This document shows, in pieces, positions 17,690 through 26,967 of a DNA stretch of 64,000 nt. The position numbers and the translations under genes are program-made. How positions within the stretch are numbered: position 1 is the first letter of the stretch; each line of letters starts with the position of its first letter. Origin of the DNA: Coxiellaceae bacterium (GTDB lineage Bacteria > Pseudomonadota > Gammaproteobacteria > Coxiellales > Coxiellaceae); NCBI GenBank assembly GCA_029212885.1, contig JARGPC010000001.1, positions 124,001-188,000 on the forward strand, written 5' to 3'. The notes beneath the pieces were generated by a model. That model was not told where the DNA came from. It searched no databases and worked only from the letters and a program-made list of their open reading frames with translations.

Positions 17690-19618
17690 CTAGCATATAG
17701 TGCATCGTTTAGAAGCTTCAGGGTCTCTAGTGAGCCTTGCTAGTATCACAACGGCTTTATCACAACGGTAAAATTTTGCTAGAGACTCTAATTTACTTAC
17801 GTTAGCTTCTGTCAAAAGTGGCTCAACGATAGGGTCGGATAGTTTTATTAATTCATCTACGCATCTACGATGAATCGCAGCTTTAAAAGCTGTACGTAAA
17901 TATTCAAATTGTGTTGACTCCGAGCTATCTTGTGATTTCTTTAACACTTCAATTAAGCGCGTTATAGGACTTTCTGGACGCTTATACTCAAGTATGTGCT
18001 TATAGTTACCTGCTTGCTCAAGTAAACTCTGTTTTTTAAGTTCATAATCATCTGGGCTTTCTGCATTAAGATCTAGGTCCGGGCGTTTCAGCAACATCTC
18101 AGCTATTTTTGTAAAGCCTGCCGTAACTGCTGCTTCAATCGGAGATGTGTCCTTATAACGACCTATTGGCCTACTCATAACATTTGGGTCAATCTCTTTA
18201 TGCTTCAATAATAACTCAACCATTGCTTCATTATTATGATAAACCGCTGTATATAATGCTGTTTCGTCATGAAAAAGAGAGTCACGAGCATTAACACTGG
18301 TGGCCCTTAAACGCTTAAGTAACATTCGAGCTATGCTCGTGAAATTAAATCTAATCGCGATAACTAATAAATCAGTTTTATGCGTCACGGCTTTATCAGC
18401 AGCCGCTGTAGGCTGCTCTAAAAGTAATGACATGACACCTGCATGACCCTCAATCACGGTCGATTCCATTGCCCTTGTATATGCATCATAGTTAAATTTA
18501 TCTATTAAAAGCCTTACTATTTCTAGGTACCCATAATGACATGCATTCGTAAGGAGATTATATCCTTGTTGATCAGGTTCATCATACTCTAGGTAGTTCA
18601 AGAGGAAAGCTACCATTTCTGTTCTACCGCCACCTATGGCAAAGCTCATCATATTTTTAAATTCTTTTTGTGTGGTAGCGGGATATCTCGTAAGTATGCA
18701 ATTAACTGTCTCCACATCTCCGCAGGCACAAGCCCATATGGTTATGTTTAAACCATGCCCATCAACTTTTCTTACATCTGGATTATTTGGATTGGTTTCA
18801 TCATAAAAATATGGCCGAACAATCTTCTCATAAATCGCTGGCAGCCAATCAGGCTGCACTTTGGCTATTTGATTAAAGCAATGAAAGCCGTTCTGGATTG
18901 GATCTCCAAATAAGTCATTTATGGTGACTTGATGCCTTTTATTTCTACCGAAAAGCGAAAAAAGACTCCTCGCTTGAGGCTGAAAACACTCAAAGAACTT
19001 ATCAAATTGACCAGTTCTCATGTAAAATTTCATGTTCGCTCGTTTGGAAGAATAACGCCCATATGCAAAATTAACCATCGAATCACGCTCATATGCAAAA
19101 TTAACCATCTCAGTCGTCGGATTTCGATATGCGTGCCAATCAATAAGAAATCTAGCTTGATCTGGAAACATTTGCATTTGTAACTGCCTATGAATAGATT
19201 TTTCTTGTGGAGCGGTTATTAACTTTGAGGTTTGCAGTAATAAGCGGGCAGCACTAATGGGGTCCAAGTAGGCGCCAATTTTTAGCCATATAGCTGGTGG
19301 TATCGGTACGCCGCCGGTGCTTGTAGCAGTGTTACGAATTATGGTTTGCTCGAAACCATCCGGTGCTTTATATTCTGCTACCCCTGTTGTCACTACACCA
19401 TCTACATCATCTTTGTCTGGCGACCCATCTCCTGCCGGCACAACAGGCACATCACTATACATCATACAGTTTTGAGCAGAATCATCGTCGACGCCACCAC
19501 ATAGCGGATTAGGATAATATCCTTCGTCCCCACTTACCCCTGGCATTTCAATGCCTTCGTCATCACTTTCGACTAACTCCTGCCACCCTTTGCCCGGATT
19601 ACCTTTTCTTCTTCTCAT
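17690..19618 (-). CDS. F-box, ankyrin-repeat protein with CaaX box (AnkB-like architecture)
   Basis: 642 aa. An F-box-like segment lies at about 104-134 (VPIPPAIWLKIGAYLD followed by LLLQTSK), fitting the LPxEI-LxIxSYLD pattern. Ankyrin repeats cover about 285-515. The C-terminus is KRCTIC, a CaaX box at C639 with adjacent basic residues. Domain order F-box, ankyrin, CaaX is that of Legionella pneumophila AnkB, which docks on host SCF ubiquitin ligase and is farnesylated by the host; this protein is several times longer and has an acidic, Pro/Gly-rich N-terminal 90 residues. Homology to AnkB is not established, only the architecture. A 63-bp element repeated elsewhere lies 120-185 bases upstream of the start. 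Confidence 0.75.
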   Translation of the reverse strand: MRRRKGNPGKGWQELVESDDEGIEMPGVSGDEGYYPNPLCGGVDDDSAQNCMMYSDVPVVPAGDGSPDKDDVDGVVTTGVAEYKAPDGFEQTIIRNTATSTGGVPIPPAIWLKIGAYLDPISAARLLLQTSKLITAPQEKSIHRQLQMQMFPDQARFLIDWHAYRNPTTEMVNFAYERDSMVNFAYGRYSSKRANMKFYMRTGQFDKFFECFQPQARSLFSLFGRNKRHQVTINDLFGDPIQNGFHCFNQIAKVQPDWLPAIYEKIVRPYFYDETNPNNPDVRKVDGHGLNITIWACACGDVETVNCILTRYPATTQKEFKNMMSFAIGGGRTEMVAFLLNYLEYDEPDQQGYNLLTNACHYGYLEIVRLLIDKFNYDAYTRAMESTVIEGHAGVMSLLLEQPTAAADKAVTHKTDLLVIAIRFNFTSIARMLLKRLRATSVNARDSLFHDETALYTAVYHNNEAMVELLLKHKEIDPNVMSRPIGRYKDTSPIEAAVTAGFTKIAEMLLKRPDLDLNAESPDDYELKKQSLLEQAGNYKHILEYKRPESPITRLIEVLKKSQDSSESTQFEYLRTAFKAAIHRRCVDELIKLSDPIVEPLLTEANVSKLESLAKFYRCDKAVVILARLTRDPEASKRCTIC

Positions 19619-19740
19619 CTTTATCTACCTTTTCATTATTCAAGGGGAGCATGGTGAATTAGGGTTATTTGCTGTATCCTGATCCTCTATAAATACCAAC
19701 CACTGCTCAATTAATGCACAGTGTACCACGTGTGCTTTTC

Positions 19741-19803
19741 TTGCATAGAGACAAACTTGCAACACGGTGTTGCATTAAGGAGAGCACGGTAGATTATGAT
19801 GAG
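19741..19803. repeat. 63-bp repeated element, copy A, with central palindrome
   Basis: 55 of 63 positions match the copy at 22490-22552 without gaps. It contains a perfect palindrome TGCAACAC-G-GTGTTGCA (19758-19774) followed by TTAAGGAGAGCAC. It lies upstream of the F-box/ankyrin gene (read on the minus strand) and downstream of the next ankyrin gene. A weaker third match (AAGGGGAGCATGG and following) is seen near 19640-19660. Could be a shared operator or the footprint of a segmental duplication. Confidence 0.7.
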
Positions 19804-19859
19804 TGTCTACTTACCCTTCTTGATACACAGGAAGCAAGGTCACGGAATATTATGCAAAC

Positions 19860-22436
19860 TCACATTATTGAACAGCGCATAGTAATTGCTATAACTTCTT
19901 GCTTGGACCCCGCTCTAGAAAACAGCACACTTTGAGAATTAGCTAGCGACGCCCTAGCTTTTTTCGATTCAAGTAGCGCCAGAATTTCAGTATGCCCCAT
20001 AATTTTAGCTATCTCACAAGGTGTGATTCTGACTATATCACTGCCCTGCGCGGTGCCTATGTGTAAGGCCATCCGCACTCGAATAGCTAGGGCTTTACTG
20101 CTTGCATATAGCTCTAGCTCTCTAACGGTTTTATTCAAAGGTATCTCATTAAAAGGTAGTAAATTAACTAAGCCAATATGACCTTCTTGCGCAGCTATAA
20201 AAAGTGCCGTAGCACCTTCATTATCGACAGCATTAGCATTAGCCCCTGCTGCCAACAGCGTTTCAACCACACCAAGATGCCCCACCCGTGCGGCGAACAA
20301 AAGCGCTGTAAACCCATTCCAGCCGGCGGCATTGACATCAGCCCCCTTTTTCAATAATGCATTAACAATATCAGCATGACCTTCTTGTACGGCAATCAGA
20401 AACGCTGTACCACCATCATACATAGCTGCATTCATATTAATATCATCATTTGCTAATAACGCATCCACTACATCGATATGACCATTAGATGCAGCGTAAG
20501 AAAGCGCTGTGGCGCCATCTTGATCAGCTATATTTATATTTATCTTAACTTGAGTTATCAGGAACAGCAGTGTTTGAAGGTGACCATCATAAGCCGCGCT
20601 AAATAACAGCGATTCAATATCTTCTCGTTTTGATATGCTTGCTTGCCTAGCGGGATCACTTGCTAACACTGCACCCAATGCGTGCTGCACACCAAAAAAG
20701 TTACATCGAGCCCCTGCTTTAATCATTTTGACAAGACTGTCAGTATCGATATAACCACGCAGGTGGGGAGTAGCTAGCATATACAATACATCCACCAAAG
20801 GTGCATAGCTGGATTCTTTCAAGCGGCGATGCTGTTCGCGCTCAACTATATTTGTTTCTGTATTCCCTAGACGATCTGTTATGCAACGTACACAAACCCC
20901 CAACGCATTCTCAACACCTTCACACCAACTGGATTCTTGATTGAGCAGCGCATAAAGCAAAAAATGATTTAAAGTGGCAAAATCCATTTCTACCTCATGG
21001 TCTAGGACTCGCTCAGCTGATATATGTGCACTCAACCAATCGGTATCAATCTTACATTTTTCTATAAAAGCAGGCGTAGCAAATTTTTTTGCCTGCTTCT
21101 GCTCTATGTCATCAGCACCTAAAAACAATAAAGAAAACGCAGTGTTAAATTCTTCAGTAAGTGGCGCACTTCTGTATTCATTTACCAAACTCTTCAGCTG
21201 ATCTAACTCACTCCTTTGAGCCTCACTCAATACCGTTAGCTCTGCTGCGGAATAATAGTCTTCATAGTAATCTTCGATCGCGGCGGCTGCACGGTCACAT
21301 ACAGTCACTCCATCACTGTACTGGTAACTCAACTCTACTCGGTGAGTCTTTAAGTAACTCGCACTCAATACAACCCGTAAAAAATGTTTCATCTTGTCAT
21401 GCAGCGCATGCAGTGCTTCACCACCCAAGGAGCAAGCCCTAACTTCTGTTTTTATTTGGGAGAGTATGCAGCTGTAACCCGCAGGGCCAAAGGTTGTTAG
21501 CTTAAAAATCAAATCCACATCGTGCCAATAAGCAGCTGAACCTATTGCCGCGTTAAAATCCACCGCCTCTAAAGCATCTTCAGCAAAAAAATGAGGATAC
21601 AAGCTAGAAGCTTGAGGGGCATCTGGGTTCATTCCCACCGATAACAAAGATTCGCGATATTTAACCTGTGTTGTTGGTGCATTAATATAATCAACCACAA
21701 TAGCTTTCAATCGCTTAGGCATTTCACGCTCAAGCTCAGGCAACGTTACCCAAGCAATCATGTTTAATCTATAATCATCTGGCTCACTTGCTTTGTAGTC
21801 GCTTAATGCTTTTTGGATGTAGTCCACCTGCAAGGATTGCAAATACGCCGGTAGATTTTCAGGAAAGCGGTAACAACGGGTTTCATCACCGCATTGAAAC
21901 GTCACACCATTCATAACTGTAATAAACGCATCACGCACGCCAGTATGACATAAGCCTGGAGCATCTTTTAGTTGTTTCAAATTACCAAACAACAGATTTA
22001 AGCGCCCCTTATGCGCTTGGGCGGGATCACTCTCCGTTGAAAAATAGTGATTACCTTTGTCCAACACTAAGGTAGCGATAGCAGCTAGTACACGACCTAA
22101 AGGTAAATCCACATCAATACGACGACTTTTAGATCTCGAGTAAAAATGAGCTTTATCCCAATTATTGCCTTGCTCCGCTATTTTAGCTTTTGTGTAGCTA
22201 ATTACCTCCTCACAGTTTTCAGCGTCATCATGGTAAAGCGCTCTAAACGCATCGTATAATTCTTCGATAATTGCATGCGTGTCAGGCAGCTCGCCTCTAC
22301 TACTCGAAGACGCGAAAACACCAGGGAAAATTTCATAAAAAAACTTTGCACTCGCTGCTGTACGCAACTCTTGATGAACACCGTCGCCTTGCCTCGCTAC
22401 AACTTGGTTACTCACCCGCCTACTATCTCGTGACAT
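19860..22436 (-). CDS. Ankyrin-repeat protein with CaaX box CSIM (putative effector)
   Basis: 858 aa. Residues 1-600 are helical with no domain recognised; canonical ankyrin repeats run from about 610 to 765 (e.g. DGATALSYAASNGHIDVVDA, GADVNAAGWNGFTALLFAA), with a last helix pair near 800-820. The protein ends in RCSIM: C855-S-I-M is a CaaX box, identical to that of mammalian lamin A, with Met favouring farnesylation. The upstream region carries copy B of the 63-bp element that also precedes the neighbouring F-box/ankyrin gene, 54-116 bases from the start. Translocation and lipidation in a host are inferred from the tail and the context. Confidence 0.75.
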   Translation of the reverse strand: MSRDSRRVSNQVVARQGDGVHQELRTAASAKFFYEIFPGVFASSSSRGELPDTHAIIEELYDAFRALYHDDAENCEEVISYTKAKIAEQGNNWDKAHFYSRSKSRRIDVDLPLGRVLAAIATLVLDKGNHYFSTESDPAQAHKGRLNLLFGNLKQLKDAPGLCHTGVRDAFITVMNGVTFQCGDETRCYRFPENLPAYLQSLQVDYIQKALSDYKASEPDDYRLNMIAWVTLPELEREMPKRLKAIVVDYINAPTTQVKYRESLLSVGMNPDAPQASSLYPHFFAEDALEAVDFNAAIGSAAYWHDVDLIFKLTTFGPAGYSCILSQIKTEVRACSLGGEALHALHDKMKHFLRVVLSASYLKTHRVELSYQYSDGVTVCDRAAAAIEDYYEDYYSAAELTVLSEAQRSELDQLKSLVNEYRSAPLTEEFNTAFSLLFLGADDIEQKQAKKFATPAFIEKCKIDTDWLSAHISAERVLDHEVEMDFATLNHFLLYALLNQESSWCEGVENALGVCVRCITDRLGNTETNIVEREQHRRLKESSYAPLVDVLYMLATPHLRGYIDTDSLVKMIKAGARCNFFGVQHALGAVLASDPARQASISKREDIESLLFSAAYDGHLQTLLFLITQVKININIADQDGATALSYAASNGHIDVVDALLANDDINMNAAMYDGGTAFLIAVQEGHADIVNALLKKGADVNAAGWNGFTALLFAARVGHLGVVETLLAAGANANAVDNEGATALFIAAQEGHIGLVNLLPFNEIPLNKTVRELELYASSKALAIRVRMALHIGTAQGSDIVRITPCEIAKIMGHTEILALLESKKARASLANSQSVLFSRAGSKQEVIAITMRCSIM

Positions 22437-22489
22437 CTACACACTCAAATTACGGCTTATCTGAAATCACCATACCATAAGTATTTTTT

Positions 22490-22552
22490 TTGCATAGAGT
22501 CAGAATTGCAACTCTGTGTTGCATTAAGGAGAGCACATTGGATTATGATGAG
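22490..22552. repeat. 63-bp repeated element, copy B
   Basis: Second copy of the element at 19741-19803, 8 substitutions. The central inverted pair is kept as GCAAC-N5-GTTGC, while the flanking TTGCATAGAG and TTAAGGAGAGCAC are unchanged. It ends 2 bases before the stop of the P5C-reductase-like gene and lies just upstream of the CSIM ankyrin gene. Confidence 0.7.
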
Positions 22553-22554
22553 CC

Positions 22555-23346
22555 TTACACTTCATTCATATTTGATTTGGCTTTTTGGTAGCTAGCCATA
22601 ATGCTTTGTTCGATACGTTTATTCACTTCAAGTTCATTCATTTTACTGCATAAAGCGGCTGTTGTGCCGGCGTATTCAATCACCAAATCAACATCCGCTT
22701 GCGCATCACGATTTTCGCGCTGCATTAGCAAACTGTTACCGGTAAACACTTGCTGCACTATTTCTTTTGCTTGATCGGCAGGCAAACCAAAGTCTGTTGC
22801 GGTTTGTATCATTGCCGCTTGAAAATAAGCAATGGTGCCATGACTGGAACCCGATAATGCGGTTAGAAAATTTAACTGGTCTTCATTTTCAATCTCGATG
22901 GCATGACCGAAAGTTTCTAATAGCTGTTGCGTTGTGGCTTTTTGCTTTTCTGTCACTGCTGCAGTAGCAAACCATGGCGTCATAGACTCACCAACCTCTA
23001 CCGCCGCATTAGGCATGCTCCGCACAATACTGTCTGTTTTTGTCGCTTGCTGAAGTGACTCAACCTGCACACCTGCCATGACCGAAATCACCAAAGCATG
23101 CTTTACTTGCAACTGCAGTTGATTAACACAACGCGGTGGCACACTTAAGAACAATACATCACAATTATCTGCAATCGCTTGGTTATCCGTGGTGCAATTC
23201 ACTGCATCTTTATATTCAAACGCAGAAAAATCACCCGAATGATTCGACACATAAACATCTGGCGCCGCAATAGTTTTCGTTTGAATTAAATAATTAACAA
23301 TATGTGAACCTATCCAGCCCGTGCCACCCAATACACCTACTTTCAC
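22555..23346 (-). CDS. Pyrroline-5-carboxylate reductase-like NAD(P)-dependent protein
   Basis: 263 aa, GTG start. An N-terminal Rossmann fold opens with GVLGGTGWIGSH (residues 4-15), and MPNAAVEVGESM (111-122) matches the ProC signature MPNTPxxVxxGM. In the dimerisation domain the family's SGSGPAY reads SGSSHGT (166-172), so substrate binding may differ from a housekeeping P5CR that makes proline from pyrroline-5-carboxylate. Its start codon directly follows the stop of the upstream peptidase gene, indicating one transcript. Either a divergent ProC or a related oxidoreductase; the altered motif makes me leave the symbol empty. Confidence 0.7.
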   Translation of the reverse strand: MKVGVLGGTGWIGSHIVNYLIQTKTIAAPDVYVSNHSGDFSAFEYKDAVNCTTDNQAIADNCDVLFLSVPPRCVNQLQLQVKHALVISVMAGVQVESLQQATKTDSIVRSMPNAAVEVGESMTPWFATAAVTEKQKATTQQLLETFGHAIEIENEDQLNFLTALSGSSHGTIAYFQAAMIQTATDFGLPADQAKEIVQQVFTGNSLLMQRENRDAQADVDLVIEYAGTTAALCSKMNELEVNKRIEQSIMASYQKAKSNMNEV

Positions 23347-24942
23347 TTAATTTTCCTCGTAATTCACTTTTGGCAAGAATGGATTAACATGGTTAACGCA
23401 ATGCGTTACACGCGGAATTTGTGTGCCCATTAAAAATTGATCCATCATTTTAAATGGGCAGTCACCGCGCGGCGAATTCGCCAAAATGGTTGTATGACCA
23501 ATACCATTCCATGTCACCATATGCACATTAACTTGCAACGATTTTAAATAATTCCACACTGCCCACGCATTATTTTGTGGCGTAACAGGGTCATACTTAT
23601 TGGCAAACAACATAACAGTTGCGGCCTTTGCATCTAAACCAGTAGGCGGCACATCGGGAAATAATGGCTTAGCAGCCACCGGCCAATCAACACAACGCAA
23701 GGCTTTTGTCGTCATTGCTGCGCCACCCAATAACGGAGAAACTTTTCGCATATAACTGATTTGTTGCATCATTGATGCTTTCGACCTTCCACCCGGATGC
23801 AAGTAATCCAGACACACAACGGGTGCATTTACATCAGTTACCGTTCTAGCGTTGACGTTATAGCTGTTGGTTTTTACATTGTAGCTGCCTGCCAATGCCT
23901 TTATATACTGCTTCATAAGCAAATCCGCATTGCCATTGACAACCGCACTGTTGAGCGCTGTCGCTAATGCTGGCCATGCACTCGCATGCTCCATGTCTAT
24001 GGTAAGCAAAATAGTAAACATCGCCGCAGTAAACCCACGTTGATCATAAGCTTTAGATGTTTTTAATGGAGTAACGTCGGCACCACTCATTAACTGCAGA
24101 TATTGTTTACGCATATCAGCAGCCGTCAACATTTCCTTCGGCGCTTTATGATAAAGCGCGCAATGCGTCTTGGCTGCCGCACAAAAATTGAAAAAGCCAT
24201 TCAGATTGGCATCCAACCCCGCCGCTCGTGATAATGAGCTTGCCATTAAATCATTATTGGGCAGCATATTTCCATCCAATATCATACGACCAACATGGGT
24301 TGGATAATGCAATAAATAATCCAACGCTAAATGTGTGCCATATGATGCGGTATAAAAATCTAAGCGCTTAATTTGCAGCAGTTCACGTAAATGCTCGAGG
24401 TCTTTTACCGTAGCTTTTGTGTCACTGTAAGCCGCTATTGGTCCAAAATTACAGCTTTTATTTTTATAGCCTATTAAGTCATACAGCGTTGAAGCACCTG
24501 ACTTATCACCTGGAAAGGTTTTAATAATGGTATTTTGATTTTTATATAATGCCGCCATGTCACTCGACTTACAAAGCACCGCATTCGGTGAAACTGAGCG
24601 CGGGTTAAACGCAATAATATCAAAATTTTGTTTTAACTCATTGGGGAACCTATCACGATAAAATGTCTGCACATGATTCACAAAATCTCCCCACGGCCCA
24701 CCCGAATTAAAATACAAAGTGCCATTCGTATATTTTAATGCCGGTATATAAATAACCGGCAGCACAATCGAACCCTTAGACGGATCTTGATAATCCAGCG
24801 GCACCTTAAGGTCACCACATTGATAGGCTGGATTTGAGTCACAAGCATGCCATTTCATTAAACCGGCATTTGCCGACACTGAAATGGTTACTAATAAAGC
24901 AGAAATCAGTAGTTTTACGACTTTGTTTGATGAATTGTTCAA
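23347..24942 (-). CDS. Secreted alpha/beta-hydrolase, S33 tripeptidyl aminopeptidase-like
   Basis: 531 aa, TTG start backed by a strong AAGGA 6 bases ahead. Signal peptide about 1-26. Alpha/beta-hydrolase fold with NSGGPWGD (oxyanion region, about 79-86), nucleophile S200 in TASYGT (the usual first Gly of GxSxG is Ala), acid in NKYDPVTP around 450 and His in GIGHTTI around 484, followed by the TAP-like C-terminal region. Should release short peptides from N-termini of periplasmic or extracellular substrates. Probably co-transcribed with the P5CR-like gene immediately downstream, which could use released proline-type products; that link is speculative. Confidence 0.85.
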   Translation of the reverse strand: MNNSSNKVVKLLISALLVTISVSANAGLMKWHACDSNPAYQCGDLKVPLDYQDPSKGSIVLPVIYIPALKYTNGTLYFNSGGPWGDFVNHVQTFYRDRFPNELKQNFDIIAFNPRSVSPNAVLCKSSDMAALYKNQNTIIKTFPGDKSGASTLYDLIGYKNKSCNFGPIAAYSDTKATVKDLEHLRELLQIKRLDFYTASYGTHLALDYLLHYPTHVGRMILDGNMLPNNDLMASSLSRAAGLDANLNGFFNFCAAAKTHCALYHKAPKEMLTAADMRKQYLQLMSGADVTPLKTSKAYDQRGFTAAMFTILLTIDMEHASAWPALATALNSAVVNGNADLLMKQYIKALAGSYNVKTNSYNVNARTVTDVNAPVVCLDYLHPGGRSKASMMQQISYMRKVSPLLGGAAMTTKALRCVDWPVAAKPLFPDVPPTGLDAKAATVMLFANKYDPVTPQNNAWAVWNYLKSLQVNVHMVTWNGIGHTTILANSPRGDCPFKMMDQFLMGTQIPRVTHCVNHVNPFLPKVNYEEN

Positions 24943-25100
24943 CTTCTATCCTTCGAATGCCGGGGTTACCTTAATTCTAAATGATTCCGCTGGCTAGGTC
25001 ACCATTGTAAAATCACCCCAGAAAGTGTCGCAATCATTTATCCGTGATCCACAGTTAAAGATCGAGCTTGAATCTGTCTTGTGAAATATCAAATTGATTT

Positions 25101-25934
25101 TTAACGTGGGGGTTCGGGTTCTGGAGCAGCCAACGGAGATCTATCTTGCTCTGGAGGAGCTACACTGCTTGGTGCTTGAACTGTAAATAGAAAACTGCGT
25201 AAAGGCCTAGTTGCTACAGCAGCTTTATTATGATGAGCAAATACCTCATAGGTATCACTCTCAACCAGGTCACTGTGCGATATATAGCTATCATCAACAG
25301 TTTCATCAATCACCGGCTGCAGTTGGTAACATTCTTTATTCCAAGCATCGAGAATATAACAACTGTCACCCCAAGTTTCACAATCGGAAATATCCGAATC
25401 TGTAGCACGATTGATAACCAGTAAAGCGTGCGCATCAAGATTGAGATACTCGACTTTCTGTATACGTGCGTCTTTTTCACATAGTGCTTTGCAGCTATGA
25501 TAGCAAATTGCGGTCATTTCTCCGCAATTACCAGCACCCCATTCCTCAGCTTTCTCAGCCATTAAATGTAAGTGCTCCTCGCGATCAGCTAGTTTGGAAG
25601 AATCATACAATTGAAACTTCGGCAAATGACTGCTGATCCAGTCGGCAAGCTCGCTAACCGAGGTAGTTGCTTTGAATTCTTCATCGTAGCTAATCGCAAC
25701 AGGGAGCGGAGTAGAATTGGGTTTTTCGCCCGTAAATTCAATAGCTTTTAAATCATTGTACAGCTCAACATGATCATCAAAATCATGGCGGACACAAAGC
25801 ATTTGCAGATGCGGCCAATCATCATAGCCTTCAAGGGCTAAATTTGGAATCACAGGGCACTTGGCCCTGGTAGTGTGCATAATGGTAGTCAGCTCATCTA
25901 ATAGAGAGACTTCTAAGCGTCTTTTTCTACTCAT
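25101..25934 (-). CDS. Papain/transglutaminase-like protein with Cys-His-Asp triad (putative effector)
   Basis: 277 aa, no signal peptide. The spacing of C137 (GAGNCGEMTA), H169 (LDAHALLVI) and D196 (YILDAW) fits a papain/transglutaminase-type catalytic triad: Cys at a helix start, His in a strand, Asp in the next strand. The GNCGE context is common in bacterial cysteine-protease or deamidase effectors. The N-terminus is basic (SRKRRLE), the tail Pro/Glu-rich. I do not recognise a specific family; the activity could be peptidase, acyltransferase or deamidase. It stands alone between the S33 peptidase and a GNAT gene. Confidence 0.6.
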   Translation of the reverse strand: MSRKRRLEVSLLDELTTIMHTTRAKCPVIPNLALEGYDDWPHLQMLCVRHDFDDHVELYNDLKAIEFTGEKPNSTPLPVAISYDEEFKATTSVSELADWISSHLPKFQLYDSSKLADREEHLHLMAEKAEEWGAGNCGEMTAICYHSCKALCEKDARIQKVEYLNLDAHALLVINRATDSDISDCETWGDSCYILDAWNKECYQLQPVIDETVDDSYISHSDLVESDTYEVFAHHNKAAVATRPLRSFLFTVQAPSSVAPPEQDRSPLAAPEPEPPR

Positions 25935-26012
25935 AATTTTGCACTATACACTATTGAAATTACGAGGATATTAAGAGGTTTCACGGATTGAAATAGAGGC
26001 AAATACAGCCAA

Positions 26013-26468
26013 TCAAAAAGTCAGCTTAAAGCCCTCATGTGAATTCACAAACCCAAGCTGCTCATAAAACTTATAAGCAACTGATCGCTGCTTGTTCGTT
26101 GTCAATTGCACCATATGGCAGCCATGCTGTTTTGCCAATTCAATCAAGTATTCAAACAGCTTCTGACCAATACCATGAGATCGGAAATCTTTATGCACGC
26201 GCACACCTTCAATTTGAGCACGCGCACCACCCCGATAAGTTAAATAGATAATGAAATCAATTTGAGCCACAGCAACCACTCGATCATTAATCTTTGCAAC
26301 AATTAAATGAGCATTTGGATTTTGGTTAATTGCATCAAACGCTTTTTGATAACTTTCAGGCAACGGTTGTTGATAGTTTTCACGTGTTGACCCAAGATCA
26401 TCATCAGCCAACATTGCCACAATGGCATCAACATCTTGTTGAGTAGCGTTTGTAAATTTAACGTCCAT
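26013..26468 (-). CDS. GNAT-family N-acetyltransferase
   Basis: 151 aa, single GNAT domain. The acetyl-CoA binding motif A is visible as GVRVHKDFRSHGIGQKLF (the R-x-x-G-x-G/A loop), with the C-terminal motif B region AYKFYEQLGFVNS. Transfers acetyl from acetyl-CoA to an amine; substrate unknown. Length and motifs are normal and the start is the only ATG in a sensible place. Confidence 0.88.
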   Translation of the reverse strand: MDVKFTNATQQDVDAIVAMLADDDLGSTRENYQQPLPESYQKAFDAINQNPNAHLIVAKINDRVVAVAQIDFIIYLTYRGGARAQIEGVRVHKDFRSHGIGQKLFEYLIELAKQHGCHMVQLTTNKQRSVAYKFYEQLGFVNSHEGFKLTF

Positions 26469-26497
26469 GTTATTCCCTATGAATTATCGGTACCGAC

Positions 26498-26851
26498 TTA
26501 CATTATAAGACGATTTAAAAAAGATTGATAATCCTGCTCATTGAGGTAATCAACCATCGATTGCTTGGTTTGATAACCAAACTTACCTCGAAGCACTTTG
26601 CTGTAATCATCTACCGTGCGAACAGATAAGCCTTCTGCTTTAGCAACCTGCTCCGCCGTTCTTCCTTTTAAAAAATGCAACAATATTTTACACTGCTTCG
26701 GAGTGATATATTGACCTGAAAATTCGCCCTCGAGCTGATATTTATCAACAGTAAATTTTCCTGGCTTTCTAGTGGATTTCTTTTTTGCAAATTTCTTAGA
26801 ACCATTTGCAGCAAAAAAATCAATAATATCTTGCCAATGTGATGAGTGCAT
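26498..26851 (-). CDS. Small LuxR-type DNA-binding protein
   Basis: 117 aa, ATG behind AAGGAG. The second half is a LuxR/GerE helix-turn-helix (YITPKQCKILLHFLKGRT, then AEQVAKAEGLSVRTVDDYSK), with the recognition helix at the VRTV segment. The first 50 residues are short and very basic (KKFAKKKSTRKPGK) and hold no sensor or receiver domain, so the protein is not a classical response regulator. Neighbour of a second such gene at 26968, both reading leftward at the border of the A+T-rich island. Confidence 0.8.
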   Translation of the reverse strand: MHSSHWQDIIDFFAANGSKKFAKKKSTRKPGKFTVDKYQLEGEFSGQYITPKQCKILLHFLKGRTAEQVAKAEGLSVRTVDDYSKVLRGKFGYQTKQSMVDYLNEQDYQSFLNRLIM

Positions 26852-26967
26852 GAATAACTCCTTGTTATTTATATGACGACCACACCATGCTCCAAAATAC
26901 GATTACTATTATCGTTAAATATAAAAATGAATAAAGCGGGAAAATCCTGGGTTTTAATTAGCAAGGA

